From contig JAFACO010000254.1 in the NCBI GenBank assembly GCA_023425485.1, positions 1 through 24,653 of the forward strand: a stretch of 24,653 bases of DNA, read 5' to 3'. Shown here piece after piece: positions 15,706 through 22,898 of this stretch. The notes beneath the pieces were generated by a model. The model ran no database searches. It was not told the DNA's origin and saw only the letters and a program-made list of their open reading frames with translations. This DNA comes from Bacillota bacterium (GTDB taxonomy: Bacteria; Bacillota; Clostridia; Lachnospirales; Lachnospiraceae). Positions within the stretch are counted from its first letter, which is position 1; each line of letters opens with the position of its first letter. A program made the position numbers and the translations under genes.

Positions 15706-16187
15706 TGATACTCCTCCATTCGATCTATAATTTTGCTTCTGGCCCGGTGGTAAGTGACACAAGCCCAGTTTTCCGTCTTACTAAATAAATTAGCTATTTG
15801 CTTAAAGCTTAACTCACCAAATATCCTCAACGTAAACACTTCTTTATAGGGATCTTCAAGGCTATGTAAGGCTTCATGCACTTTCATTGTTGTTTCGGAA
15901 TTTAGAATAAATTGCTCAATATCAATATCATTCGATTCTCCTTCAAGGATGGTAATTGAATCAGTTTTCTTGTTTTTACGCAGATAGGAATAGTAGGAGT
16001 TTTTCGCAATCTGACATAACCAAACTCTTAGTTCGCAATTGCCCTTAAATTGATTAAGAGAGTTCATTGCTTTAAAGAATGTTTCGGAAGCAATCTCTTC
16101 TGCTATATGCTCATCCTTTGAAAGGCTTAGAATAAATAAATATACATCATTGAAGTAAGCCTTATATACTTGTTCTATTTCAGTCAC
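15702..16187 (-). CDS. ECF-type RNA polymerase sigma factor with cognate anti-sigma
   Basis: A 161-residue sigma-70 family protein. Region 2 covers about 8-75 (YFNDVYLFILSLS, AEEIASETFFKAMNSL, WLCQIAKNSYYSYLRK) and region 4 about 105-155 (LHSLEDPYKEVFTLRIFGEL, then SFKQIANLFSKTENWACVTY as the HTH). I chose the GTG at 16187 because GGGAGGTG lies about five bases upstream; the ATG at 16202 overlaps that site. The stop overlaps the anti-sigma start (ATGA), so expression is coupled. Its regulon cannot be read from the window. Confidence 0.87.
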   Translation of the reverse strand: MTEIEQVYKAYFNDVYLFILSLSKDEHIAEEIASETFFKAMNSLNQFKGNCELRVWLCQIAKNSYYSYLRKNKKTDSITILEGESNDIDIEQFILNSETTMKVHEALHSLEDPYKEVFTLRIFGELSFKQIANLFSKTENWACVTYHRARSKIIDRMEEYQ

Positions 16188-16345
16188 TTTTTCACCTCCC
16201 ATAGATAAGACTCACAGAATTTAAAAATCTTACAGATTTATCTCAAATAACAGTGCAAAAAAAAGTTTATTTAAATAATAAATCAAATAAGTTGTAGAAA
16301 TGTACAAGTTGATTATATCATTGAAGAGTAGAGTATAAAACGATG
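16188..16345. other. Non-coding stretch upstream of the second sigma factor gene
   Basis: AT-rich, no convincing open frame. It should hold the sigma factor promoter, but I found no clean -35/-10 pair; an ECF-type promoter could escape notice. Together with the terminator and decayed coding tail to its right, it makes up the 311-base stretch without an intact gene (16188-16498). Confidence 0.4.
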
Positions 16346-16378
16346 CTAAAAAAGCTGTCCGGATGTTCGAACAGCTTT
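16346..16378 (-). terminator. Rho-independent terminator
   Basis: Inverted repeat AAAGCTGT / ACAGCTTT (16351-16358 and 16371-16378) with a 12-base loop, followed on the minus strand by a T-run (CTTTTTTAGC). It ends transcripts that come from the ABM-like and GNAT genes. Confidence 0.8.
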
Positions 16379-16418
16379 ATATAAGGTATAATCAATTCAG
16401 ACTATTGCATACAACTTC

Positions 16419-16536
16419 TTATGTATTCTTCATACTCTTCGCAAAATTAATAACCTTTCACCATAAACTCATGCATCGGAAGAGCGAAAGACATTTCTTT
16501 AATCAATATTTTCTCCGCACATTATGTCAAAGGGCA
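16419..16536 (-). pseudogene. Possible decayed coding tail after the ABM-like gene
   Basis: Two short protein-like stretches in different frames: one reads AEKILIKEMSFALPMHEF and MVKGY before TAA (16447-16449), the other continues as VINFAKSMKNT before TAA (16419-16421). A one-base shift near 16450-16455 would join them. The first part overlaps the end of the ABM-like gene. This may be the frameshifted old 3' end of that gene or the tail of a lost neighbour. Weak evidence, no family recognised. Confidence 0.3.
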
Positions 16537-16834
16537 TGATCAGTAATTTACTTAGCTTCTTTTCATACTCTTGGAAAAACCATTTTGTAGCATTTGAATA
16601 ATGTTCAATGGTATCAAACTTCCAAAAGGAGTAGTATTTTACGCATTTAACAATCTTGGTTAACGGTCTTGGCAATTCACCAATCTCATCAAACACGTAA
16701 AATCTTTTCATATAGTTGATGTCAATACTACCTTCCTGTTCTTTTTGATAAGATTGCATTTCCTTTACCAGACTTTCGAATTCTTCAAGTTTATCAGGTT
16801 TTACCTGAAAGAGTTTTACTTCTGAAAATATCAT
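16499..16834 (-). CDS. Small protein resembling antibiotic biosynthesis monooxygenase (ABM-like) fold
   Basis: About 111 residues from the ATG at 16834. The opening MIFSEVKLFQVKPDKLEEFE, then LVKEMQSYQKEQEGSIDINY and the later KYYSFWKFDTIEHYSNATKW, follow the strand-helix-strand pattern of dimeric alpha-beta barrel (ABM/heme-degrading-like) proteins, in which W and Y near the end are typical. Family assignment is tentative. The ATG at 16834 has GGAGG five bases upstream. The frame is also open back to a GTG at 16966, which overlaps the stop of the upstream GNAT gene (TAGTG) and has AAAGG seven bases before, so a 155-residue product is possible. The 3' end may be frameshifted. Confidence 0.6.
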   Translation of the reverse strand: MIFSEVKLFQVKPDKLEEFESLVKEMQSYQKEQEGSIDINYMKRFYVFDEIGELPRPLTKIVKCVKYYSFWKFDTIEHYSNATKWFFQEYEKKLSKLLIMPFDIMCGENID

Positions 16835-16965
16835 ATTAGCCTCCATGCTGCCTTCAGGCAGTTCAATCAATAAATCAAAGCACGCTCCATGCTTTTCGTA
16901 AGTTAAAAATACTTTTCTTTTCAATCTGACCTGCGAGTATGTATTAGGTAAAAGGTATTGATACA

Positions 16966-17385
16966 CTATATAGCCTTTATCATGAACATTTCAAGAGGTT
17001 GTTCAAAACCGGGCAGATCAAGTACCAAACATCCACAGTCTTTATATCCAAGCTTGCGATAGAAATGCTGTGCGTTTTCATCGACCTGTGTGGAGGTCAT
17101 GAGCAGTTTGAAACCCTGTTCAGACATTTCCTTTTCCCAATACTCCATAGCCTTTCGTCCATAACCCATTTTATGATAAGCAAAGTCAATGTAGATTAGC
17201 GTTAAGAAGGGGGTATTGTCCCAGAACATATTATAACGTAATAATCCAATCGGTTTCTCGTCATCCAGAATAATATAACCTCGGTTTTCAACTACCTTAT
17301 TATTAAACTCGGCTTCTGGTAAGTGGCGGTCAAGTGAATACCAGAATGCCTTATCTTTTTCCTCTATTAATCTTATTTGAAACAT
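16966..17385 (-). CDS. GNAT-family N-acetyltransferase
   Basis: A 139-residue single-domain GNAT protein. Motif A is IYIDFAYHKMGYGRKAMEYW, with H-K-M-G-Y-G-R-K-A as the acetyl-CoA pyrophosphate loop; motif B is NAQHFYRKLGYKDCG. The N-terminal half (MFQIRLIEEKDKAFW...) matches the family. The start is firm: AAAGGAGTATACA precedes the ATG. The stop overlaps the alternative GTG start of the ABM-like gene, so the two probably share a transcript ending at the terminator at 16346-16378. Substrate unknown. Confidence 0.87.
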   Translation of the reverse strand: MFQIRLIEEKDKAFWYSLDRHLPEAEFNNKVVENRGYIILDDEKPIGLLRYNMFWDNTPFLTLIYIDFAYHKMGYGRKAMEYWEKEMSEQGFKLLMTSTQVDENAQHFYRKLGYKDCGCLVLDLPGFEQPLEMFMIKAI

Positions 17386-17438
17386 TGTATACTCCTTTAG
17401 TGCAATCAGTTATTTAAGTAACCTATTAGTCTCAATAC

Positions 17439-17580
17439 CTATACTAAGATTTTATTTAAAGTATCCATCCAATCCATAATAATATTTGGGTTTTCCTTTA
17501 ACTTGTCAGGACTTTTCCTTGTAATACTGGTCCACAGACATTCCAATAGTCTTTTTGAAGTAATCGTTATCTATAACGTT
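17439..17580 (-). pseudogene. Frameshifted 3' remnant of an unidentified gene
   Basis: Directly after the YhbS-like gene the minus strand reads NVIDNDYFKKTIGMSVDQ, YYKEKS then TGA, and one base shifted, SPDKLKENPNIIMDWMDTLN, KILV then TAG (17439-17441). Joined at 17511-17513 these make about 45 residues of convincing protein sequence without a beginning. This is most simply the 3' end of a gene that was cut off when its neighbours were joined and has since acquired a frameshift. I cannot assign a family with confidence. Confidence 0.5.
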
Positions 17581-18173
17581 CTAAATTTTTTATCAAACTC
17601 TATAACAGCAGCATGATTTAGGCTATCATCATAAATTGAGGATTCATAAAACTTGCCCTGAACATTTTCAAGATACCCTTTCTTGAGTTCCATCGCCATA
17701 AAGGTAGGGTAGTTGCCACCATTACAATCCGTAATTCCAAAGTTCTCGGCTTCAACAAATCCGAATTGTGGGTAATATTCTGGACGGCCAAAAAATAAGA
17801 TAGCACCAAAACCAAGTTCAGCAGCTTTTGCTATGGTTGTATTCATAAGTATCTTTCCAATCCCTTGCTTTTGATATTCTGGTAGAACACTTAAGGGACC
17901 AAAATTTAACACGGGTACAATTTTCCCAGCATGCGTTTCCACATGGGCATTGCTATAAATAATATGACCAACGATTCTTTCGTCTACGACTGCAACGTAA
18001 CTAAGTTCAACGATTCCATCTGTTTCACGTAAAGCATGGACCATCCAGTGCTCAAAAGGACAACCGATACCCCCTCTCTCAATTCGACCGGGATAAGAGA
18101 ATGCCTCACGAGTAATTTCCTCTACAATACAATAATCACTATCTGCTTCTAGCCTAACATTAATATCTAACAT
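17571..18173 (-). CDS. YhbS-like GNAT N-acetyltransferase
   Basis: A 200-residue GNAT protein of the YhbS/COG3153 type. Typical features are the opening VRLEADSDYCIVEEITREAF, the acetyl-CoA loop LPEYQKQGIGKILMNTTIAK at about 96-116, and the family mark GRPEYYPQFGFVEAENFGI near 128-147, followed by FMAMELKKGYL. This length and order are normal. AGGAGG precedes the ATG; a GTGGAG / CTCCAC inverted repeat lies 18190-18219 in its leader. It is the last gene before the divergent AraC side. The natural substrate is unknown. Confidence 0.87.
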   Translation of the reverse strand: MLDINVRLEADSDYCIVEEITREAFSYPGRIERGGIGCPFEHWMVHALRETDGIVELSYVAVVDERIVGHIIYSNAHVETHAGKIVPVLNFGPLSVLPEYQKQGIGKILMNTTIAKAAELGFGAILFFGRPEYYPQFGFVEAENFGITDCNGGNYPTFMAMELKKGYLENVQGKFYESSIYDDSLNHAAVIEFDKKFRTL

Positions 18174-18435
18174 AGTTTCCTCCTGTTTCGTGGAGCACTA
18201 TTCTTTATTTTCCCTCCACAGTGATAATTTTAATTCTTTCATAACTTATCTATCCACCTTTCCTTAGGAGTTTATATTTACACGAGGATATTAAGGAATG
18301 TCCCCGCGACAATAACTGTAAACTGCTTTGTTTTAGCATAATATGGTAAATTATATACCTATTGAATTAATAAGACAATAAGATTAGCAAAATCCAACCA
18401 AATATTTGGGTGTAAATGTGATGATATGCCCAAGC

Positions 18436-19275
18436 TTATATTGACTTTTCAGCAATTCGATGCATATAGTCTCGAGGTGACATTCCTTTTATTTTCTTAA
18501 AGGCTTTCGAAAAATACAGATTATCATTAAAGCCCACGGAATATGCCACAGATCCTACAGAAAGCTGAGAGGTTTTGAGTAACTGACAGGCTTGTCTGAT
18601 ACGAAACTCAAGAATAAATTGTTCAGGAGATTTATTATATTGTTCCTTGAACACACGAAATAATTGGCTTCGGCTAATGCCGATGTAGTCGGCAATACCT
18701 TGGACTGTTAGCTCTTGTGTGTAATTAAATTCAATATATTCCGTGGCTTTTTGAAGATAAGTGGCAGCAGAGTTGTACTGCCTTTTTATAGGTGAGGCTT
18801 TTTCGACTAACAGGGAAAGAGCAAGCATTAAAAATCCTAACATGCTAATCTTTGCAGAATCACTATTTCCCTTAGAATTATAAATGTTCATTAAATTAGC
18901 TTCAAAACTGTTATCTATATCGGCATAAATCACAGGATTTTCTTCAGTAAAGTCTGTTTGATTAATAATTATTCTCGCATCATTTCCTTGAAACCCTACC
19001 CAATAATATTCCCAAGGATCATTTTGGTCTGCAATATAGGTTATTTCAGTGTTGGGGTAGATTAGAAAGGTATTGCCAGCGTTTATCTCGAAACTTCTTT
19101 TACCCACTTTATAAATTCCTTTTCCTGAGACTACATGGTGTATTAAATAAAAGTTGCGGATTCCGGGACCCCATTGGTGCAATGATTTACATTGCTCCCG
19201 ACCGACATTATAAACTCGAATAGATAATGCTTCATCGCCGTTTGATATATAAGATAATTTTTGCCCTTCATTCAT
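18436..19275 (-). CDS. AraC-family regulator with N-terminal cupin domain
   Basis: A 279-residue transcription factor. Residues about 15-95 form the cupin-like sugar-binding half (IRNFYLIHHVVSGKGIYKVG, then FEINAGNTFLIYPNTEITYI, DPWEYYWVGFQG), typical of AraC proteins that respond to carbohydrates. Residues about 180-275 form two HTH units (LTVQGIADYIGISRSQLFRV, then LSVGSVAYSVGFNDNLYFSK, ending KIKGMSPRDYMHRI). CAGGAGGGCAAC precedes the ATG. Its gene is divergent from galE with 245 bases between, so it might regulate galE or another sugar gene; the binding sites are not obvious. Length is normal. Confidence 0.9.
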   Translation of the reverse strand: MNEGQKLSYISNGDEALSIRVYNVGREQCKSLHQWGPGIRNFYLIHHVVSGKGIYKVGKRSFEINAGNTFLIYPNTEITYIADQNDPWEYYWVGFQGNDARIIINQTDFTEENPVIYADIDNSFEANLMNIYNSKGNSDSAKISMLGFLMLALSLLVEKASPIKRQYNSAATYLQKATEYIEFNYTQELTVQGIADYIGISRSQLFRVFKEQYNKSPEQFILEFRIRQACQLLKTSQLSVGSVAYSVGFNDNLYFSKAFKKIKGMSPRDYMHRIAEKSI

Positions 19276-19520
19276 ATAGTTGCCCTCCTGTGATTATTAA
19301 AAAATTGGTATTAATACGCTCATGTTAGAAACGAATATATGTAGCTGCAAAATTTGAATAATTTGTTTTCTACAGATAACTATATGTCTATCCTAATACA
19401 AATGCAACATTAATACATATAATTGCAACTTTAGATACTTGAGAAAGACGACCTAGTTAAGTTAAAATCTAATTACAGTAAATCGATTTGCGAGTTAAAA
19501 TTAAATGAGGCGAAAAAAGT

Positions 19521-20519
19521 ATGAAAATTCTTGTCACTGGGGCAACCGGGTATATAGGCTCGCATACCTGTGTAGGTCTGTTAAAAAATGGTTATGAAGT
19601 TATTGGTGTCGATAATTTTAGTAATTCAGAACCATCTGTCATAAATAGAATAAAACGGATAACTGGGAAAGCGTTTTTCTTTTATGAATGCGATTTACGA
19701 ATAAAGGAGCAAGTAAATTATATCTTTGAAGAAAATAGTATAGATGCTGTAATTCATTTTGCAGCTGCTAAATCTGTACCTGAATCAGTGGAGAAACCAC
19801 TACTTTATTATCATAACAATATTCTAAGTACTATAAACCTGCTGGAAGTTATGAGACAGCATAAGGTAAAGAAGCTGGTGTTTAGTTCATCTGCAACTGT
19901 TTATGGTATAAATAATACTGTACCTCTTACCGAAGATATGCCATTATCAGCTACAAATCCTTATGGATGGACTAAGGTTATGATTGAACAAATATTATCA
20001 GATTATGCTAATTCAGACCAAGAGGTGAAAGTAGCAATACTAAGATATTTTAATCCCATTGGAGCTGATTCAAGTGGTTACATTGGTGATAAACCCAAAG
20101 GTATCCCAAGTAATTTAATGCCATATTTATGTTTGGCAGCAGTGGGGAAATTACCAGCAGTAAAAGTATGTGGGACTGATTATCCAACCAAAGATGGCAC
20201 AGGTGTGAGGGATTATATTCATATCACTGACTTAATAGAGGGACATAGAAAAGCATTGGAGAGGTTGGATCATATGAACGGAGCCGAGGCTTATAATCTG
20301 GGAACAGGAGTTGGTTATACGGTTCTTGAAGTAATAGATGCGTTTGAAAAAGTGTCGGGGTTACAAATAAAACGGGAACTACATGATCGACGTCCTGGAG
20401 ATGTAAGTGAAGTATTTGCGGATGTTGGAAAAGCGGAAAGGGAGCTAGGTTGGAAGGCAAAGCTTACGCTAGAAGATATGTGCAGAGATAGCTATAACTT
20501 TATCAAAATGAATACCTGA
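19521..20519 (+). CDS. galE: UDP-glucose 4-epimerase (GalE)
   Basis: A 332-residue extended short-chain dehydrogenase that interconverts UDP-glucose and UDP-galactose (Leloir pathway, cell-surface sugar supply). Visible are the NAD loop TGATGYIGSHT (6-16), the FAAAKSVPESVEKPLLYYHN segment, serine S124 in SSSATVYG, catalytic Y148-GWT-K152, and the substrate-binding RYFNPIGAD. DPTKDGTGVRDYIH-like sequence (DYPTKDGTGVRDYIHITDL) is diagnostic of GalE. GAGG lies about 10 bases before the ATG. A terminator follows. The AraC gene is divergent upstream; no galK or galT is present here. Confidence 0.93.
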   Translation: MKILVTGATGYIGSHTCVGLLKNGYEVIGVDNFSNSEPSVINRIKRITGKAFFFYECDLRIKEQVNYIFEENSIDAVIHFAAAKSVPESVEKPLLYYHNNILSTINLLEVMRQHKVKKLVFSSSATVYGINNTVPLTEDMPLSATNPYGWTKVMIEQILSDYANSDQEVKVAILRYFNPIGADSSGYIGDKPKGIPSNLMPYLCLAAVGKLPAVKVCGTDYPTKDGTGVRDYIHITDLIEGHRKALERLDHMNGAEAYNLGTGVGYTVLEVIDAFEKVSGLQIKRELHDRRPGDVSEVFADVGKAERELGWKAKLTLEDMCRDSYNFIKMNT

Positions 20520-20569
20520 TGCAACATTGGTTCATAAAAGGATTACGAATATCATAAAGGATTGGTTTA

Positions 20570-20611
20570 AAAGAGCAGGGCTGTATAATATTATATCCAG
20601 CCCTGCTCTTT
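20570..20611. terminator. Shared hairpin terminator between galE and flavoprotein genes
   Basis: Perfect 14-bp inverted repeat AAAGAGCAGGGCTG (20570-20583) / CAGCCCTGCTCTTT (20598-20611) with a 14-base loop. It separates the convergent galE and flavodoxin-family genes and should work in both directions, with the T-tail better on the minus strand. The last five sense codons of the flavoprotein gene (EQGWI) and its stop lie within the hairpin. Confidence 0.85.
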
Positions 20612-21265
20612 CCAATAACTCGCTTCAAGTGGGTTGTAATCCATTCCTTTATGCATCTGCTTCATTATAAAGAACATAAACCTACCCTTTAAACCTGGTT
20701 TCACATGTCCAAGGTTACTATGTATGTATTTTGCAATCTGTGAAGCTTTTTTTGCTGCTTTCTCTTTTCTTGCCCTACTCATTTCATCCCAATTCATGGC
20801 TGCAACAGTGATTGGCAGTTGAAATGTTTTACCCACTGACCACCAAAACATTTGAGATGCAATCATCTTTGTGGTTTTCTTTGCACCACTACCTGCTGTA
20901 GTTGAAATTGCAACACCTATTTTATGATTCATTGAAGGGTGAGGTCTATGTGAGATCCAGCGATATCCCATATGGTCAAAAAAGGTTTTTAACTGACCGG
21001 ATACGCTAAATACGTAAGTGGGAGAGTCAATGACTATGAGGTCTGCCTCTTCAATTGCATTTATAATATCTTCAATTTGGCTGCGATGAGGACAAGAATT
21101 CTCCCCCTTCATAAAACATTGAAAGCATCCTACGCAGTCACTAATATTATTTACATAGAACTCTATTAAATCTTCCTGGACGTAATTTAATTTATCTAAT
21201 AGCATTTGTGTTATGTGATAAGTACTTCCTTTATGTTGCTGTCCATGAATTACTGTTATTTTCAC
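20591..21265 (-). CDS. Flavodoxin-family protein with four-cysteine motif, TetR-linked
   Basis: A 224-residue flavodoxin-like oxidoreductase. The FMN loop is VIHGQQHKGSTYHI (4-17). C-x2-C-x2-C-x7-C is present as CVGCFQCFMKGENSC at about 44-58, the spacing of Fe-S flavoproteins. YVFSVSGQLKTFFDHMGYRW (about 83-102) is the family flavin-contact segment. The start is GTG in TAGTG, overlapping the TetR stop by one base, with GGAGG about 10 bases before. It is co-transcribed with the TetR regulator, which probably represses it in response to a substrate-like compound such as a quinone or xenobiotic; the compound is a guess. The last codons overlap a terminator. Confidence 0.85.
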   Translation of the reverse strand: MKITVIHGQQHKGSTYHITQMLLDKLNYVQEDLIEFYVNNISDCVGCFQCFMKGENSCPHRSQIEDIINAIEEADLIVIDSPTYVFSVSGQLKTFFDHMGYRWISHRPHPSMNHKIGVAISTTAGSGAKKTTKMIASQMFWWSVGKTFQLPITVAAMNWDEMSRARKEKAAKKASQIAKYIHSNLGHVKPGLKGRFMFFIMKQMHKGMDYNPLEASYWKEQGWI

Positions 21266-21855
21266 TAGTGATACACCTCCGTAAACTGAGTAACCAATAA
21301 CTTTATCTTTTTTAATGCTTCTTCCAATGTAATTTTGTTATAGTCATATTCCTGCAGCAATACGAGTATCGGAGTATAAAAATGATATGCCATAATAGAG
21401 GTATCCCTCTTTGTCAAAGAGTTTGATTTTTGCATGGCTGCAAAGAGTTCAGCTTGATATTTCATCGGTAGCTCAATAAAGAATTTTGCATAAAGATCTC
21501 CAATTTCTGTACGATGAAAGGCACTAATCATAAATAACCTTCTGCATTTTGACAAATAAGGGTCTTCAGCATATATTCGAAAGGTTTGCTGAACGATACC
21601 AATCAGGATTTCTTTAGATATTGTCATATACTCCGCATTGGTAAGTAAGGCTGGATCAAATATGCTTTTTGTTTTTTCTTCAAATAAGAGAACAATTGAG
21701 TTGAAGATGTCCTCTTTTCCAGAATAGTGCTTATAAATGGAGGCAGCTTTTATTCCTACAGCATCTGCAATGTCAGTCATGGATACTCCATCATATCCTT
21801 TTACTGAAAACATAGATAAGGACTCGTTTAAAATCTTTTCTTTTGTATCACGCAT
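21265..21855 (-). CDS. TetR-family repressor
   Basis: A 196-residue repressor. The N-terminal HTH is complete (KILNESLSMFSVKGYDGVSM, then TDIADAVGIKAASIYKHYSG); the rest is the helical ligand-binding domain ending ALKKIKLLVTQFTEVYH. I chose the ATG at 21855 because GAAGGA lies shortly upstream; the TTG at 21870 is less likely. It is followed, with one-base overlap, by a flavodoxin-family gene. It is preceded by a promoter with two matching palindromes, so autoregulation is strongly suggested. Confidence 0.9.
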   Translation of the reverse strand: MRDTKEKILNESLSMFSVKGYDGVSMTDIADAVGIKAASIYKHYSGKEDIFNSIVLLFEEKTKSIFDPALLTNAEYMTISKEILIGIVQQTFRIYAEDPYLSKCRRLFMISAFHRTEIGDLYAKFFIELPMKYQAELFAAMQKSNSLTKRDTSIMAYHFYTPILVLLQEYDYNKITLEEALKKIKLLVTQFTEVYH

Positions 21856-21922
21856 TTTTACATCCTTCAAATATTATTATTTTGGGCTACGTCAGATAAT
21901 TCTCTTTACCTTTGCGAAACAA

Positions 21923-21971
21923 AGCTAACGATCGTTAGCTAAATTATAGCTAATAATCGTTAGCTTGTCAA
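21923..21971 (-). promoter_or_regulatory. Perfect sigma-A promoter with two TetR-type operators
   Basis: On the minus strand TTGACA (21966-21971), a 17-base spacer, TATAAT (21943-21948). The spacer is an imperfect operator, AGCTAACGATTATTAGC, and a second, perfect 18-bp palindrome AGCTAACGATCGTTAGCT (21923-21940) covers the expected transcription start. Their centres are 25 bases apart and both share the half AGCTAACGA. This is a textbook repressible promoter for the TetR-flavoprotein pair. Confidence 0.9.
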
Positions 21972-21993
21972 TGTAAAAGCTACTTGATAACTT

Positions 21994-22446
21994 TTAATTT
22001 ATTGTTTCCACTGCTTTGTCCAGAAATATCACACCATCTAAATGTTCTATTTCGTGACAAAGACATTTCGCCATCTCATTTTCTTCTGTAATCAGAATTT
22101 CTTCACCATTTTCATTTAGAGCTTCAACGGTTACAGTCTGTGGACGAATGGTTTTAACATATCGATTAGGGAAACTTAAACAACCCTCTATACATTCCTG
22201 AATACCACTAGATCCAATGATTTTTGGATTTACCAACTTCAAGTATTTCCCACAAAAGTCTATAACAACCAATCGTTTTAAAATACCTACTTGATTTGCT
22301 GCTAATGCTGCACCGCTCTCTGTTTGATGTAAGGTATCCATCATATCCGCTAGTATTTGACGGATTTTAGTATTAACCACAGGTACTTCCTTGCATCTTT
22401 TACGTAGGATTTCATCATCGTTATATCGTAGTTGTCTAAATGCCAT
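21994..22446 (-). CDS. def: Peptide deformylase
   Basis: A 150-residue metalloenzyme that removes the formyl group from the N-terminal methionine of new proteins. All three motifs are present: G45-A-A-L-A-A-N-Q52 (compare GxGLAAxQ, here with Ala at the third place), E87-G-C89-L-S-F-P with the metal-binding cysteine, and H131-E-I-E-H135. The length matches the short type of Gram-positive deformylases. The gene overlaps the XRE regulator gene by 11 bases (with AGGGGG before its ATG) and is not next to fmt or other translation genes, so it is probably an extra, regulated copy rather than the housekeeping one. Confidence 0.92.
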   Translation of the reverse strand: MAFRQLRYNDDEILRKRCKEVPVVNTKIRQILADMMDTLHQTESGAALAANQVGILKRLVVIDFCGKYLKLVNPKIIGSSGIQECIEGCLSFPNRYVKTIRPQTVTVEALNENGEEILITEENEMAKCLCHEIEHLDGVIFLDKAVETIN

Positions 22447-22681
22447 TGCGGTCCCCCTTGCTACTATCAGCTCTTGACTTTCTTAAGCTTTCTTCAAACA
22501 TAAAAACTTCTTCGATGGTACATTGAAACACATTTGAAATATCATAAGCAAGCCAAATAGAAGGCTCAAACTTTTCTGTTTCAATTGCATTGATGGCCTG
22601 TCTTGAAGTTCCAACTAATTCACCTAATTGTTCCTGTGTTAATCCCTTAAGTTCACGCAATTCTCTAATTCTATTTTTCAT
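22436..22681 (-). CDS. Small XRE-family regulator paired with peptide deformylase
   Basis: An 81-residue Cro/CI-type protein. Nearly the whole length is the HTH domain: IRELRELKGLTQEQLGELVG, then TSRQAINAIETEKFEPSIWL, a pattern of the YgzD-like group, with a short charged tail SSKGDRNGI that overlaps the deformylase gene. It should bind DNA as a dimer and probably controls its own operon: the promoter upstream holds two palindromes. It has no ligand-binding domain, so how it is relieved is unclear. Confidence 0.88.
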   Translation of the reverse strand: MKNRIRELRELKGLTQEQLGELVGTSRQAINAIETEKFEPSIWLAYDISNVFQCTIEEVFMFEESLRKSRADSSKGDRNGI

Positions 22682-22695
22682 ATATCATACCCCTT

Positions 22696-22746
22696 ATGTA
22701 ATGTTTACCTTACATTAAGTATACATTAAGATGTATGTAAAGTCAA
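22696..22746 (-). promoter_or_regulatory. Promoter and candidate operators of the XRE-deformylase operon
   Basis: TTGACT (22741-22746), 17-base spacer, TATACT (22718-22723) on the minus strand. Two TACAT/ATGTA palindromes sit here: ATACAT-4-ATGTAT (22721-22736) in the spacer and ATGTAA-8-TTACAT (22696-22715) just downstream of the -10. They are likely sites for the small XRE regulator. Confidence 0.75.
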
Positions 22747-22814
22747 CCTTACTAATTAGACGATTTATAGGAAGTTAAAGTATTCATAAATTGGCTGTGT
22801 ATTTGATACTTAGA

Positions 22815-22849
22815 TAAAAAAGCTGGTGCTTCTCTCGATGCACCAGCTT
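22815..22849 (-). terminator. Rho-independent terminator after the hydrolase gene
   Basis: Inverted repeat AAGCTGGTGC / GCACCAGCTT (22820-22829 and 22840-22849), followed on the minus strand by a T-run (CTTTTTTATC). It ends the GNAT-hydrolase transcript. Confidence 0.88.
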
Positions 22850-22898
22850 GACATTTAATTAAAATAATTTATAACCATATAGTTTCATTACTTTTTGC

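Noticed and set aside
18190..18219. GTGGAG/CTCCAC inverted repeat in the leader of the YhbS-like gene as a riboswitch
   Set aside because: Six pairs with an 18-base AT-rich loop and no conserved riboswitch core.
18398..18409. Perfect 12-bp palindrome CCAAATATTTGG downstream of the AraC gene
   Set aside because: Single AT-rich site at the 3' end of the gene, with no promoter nearby; likely chance.
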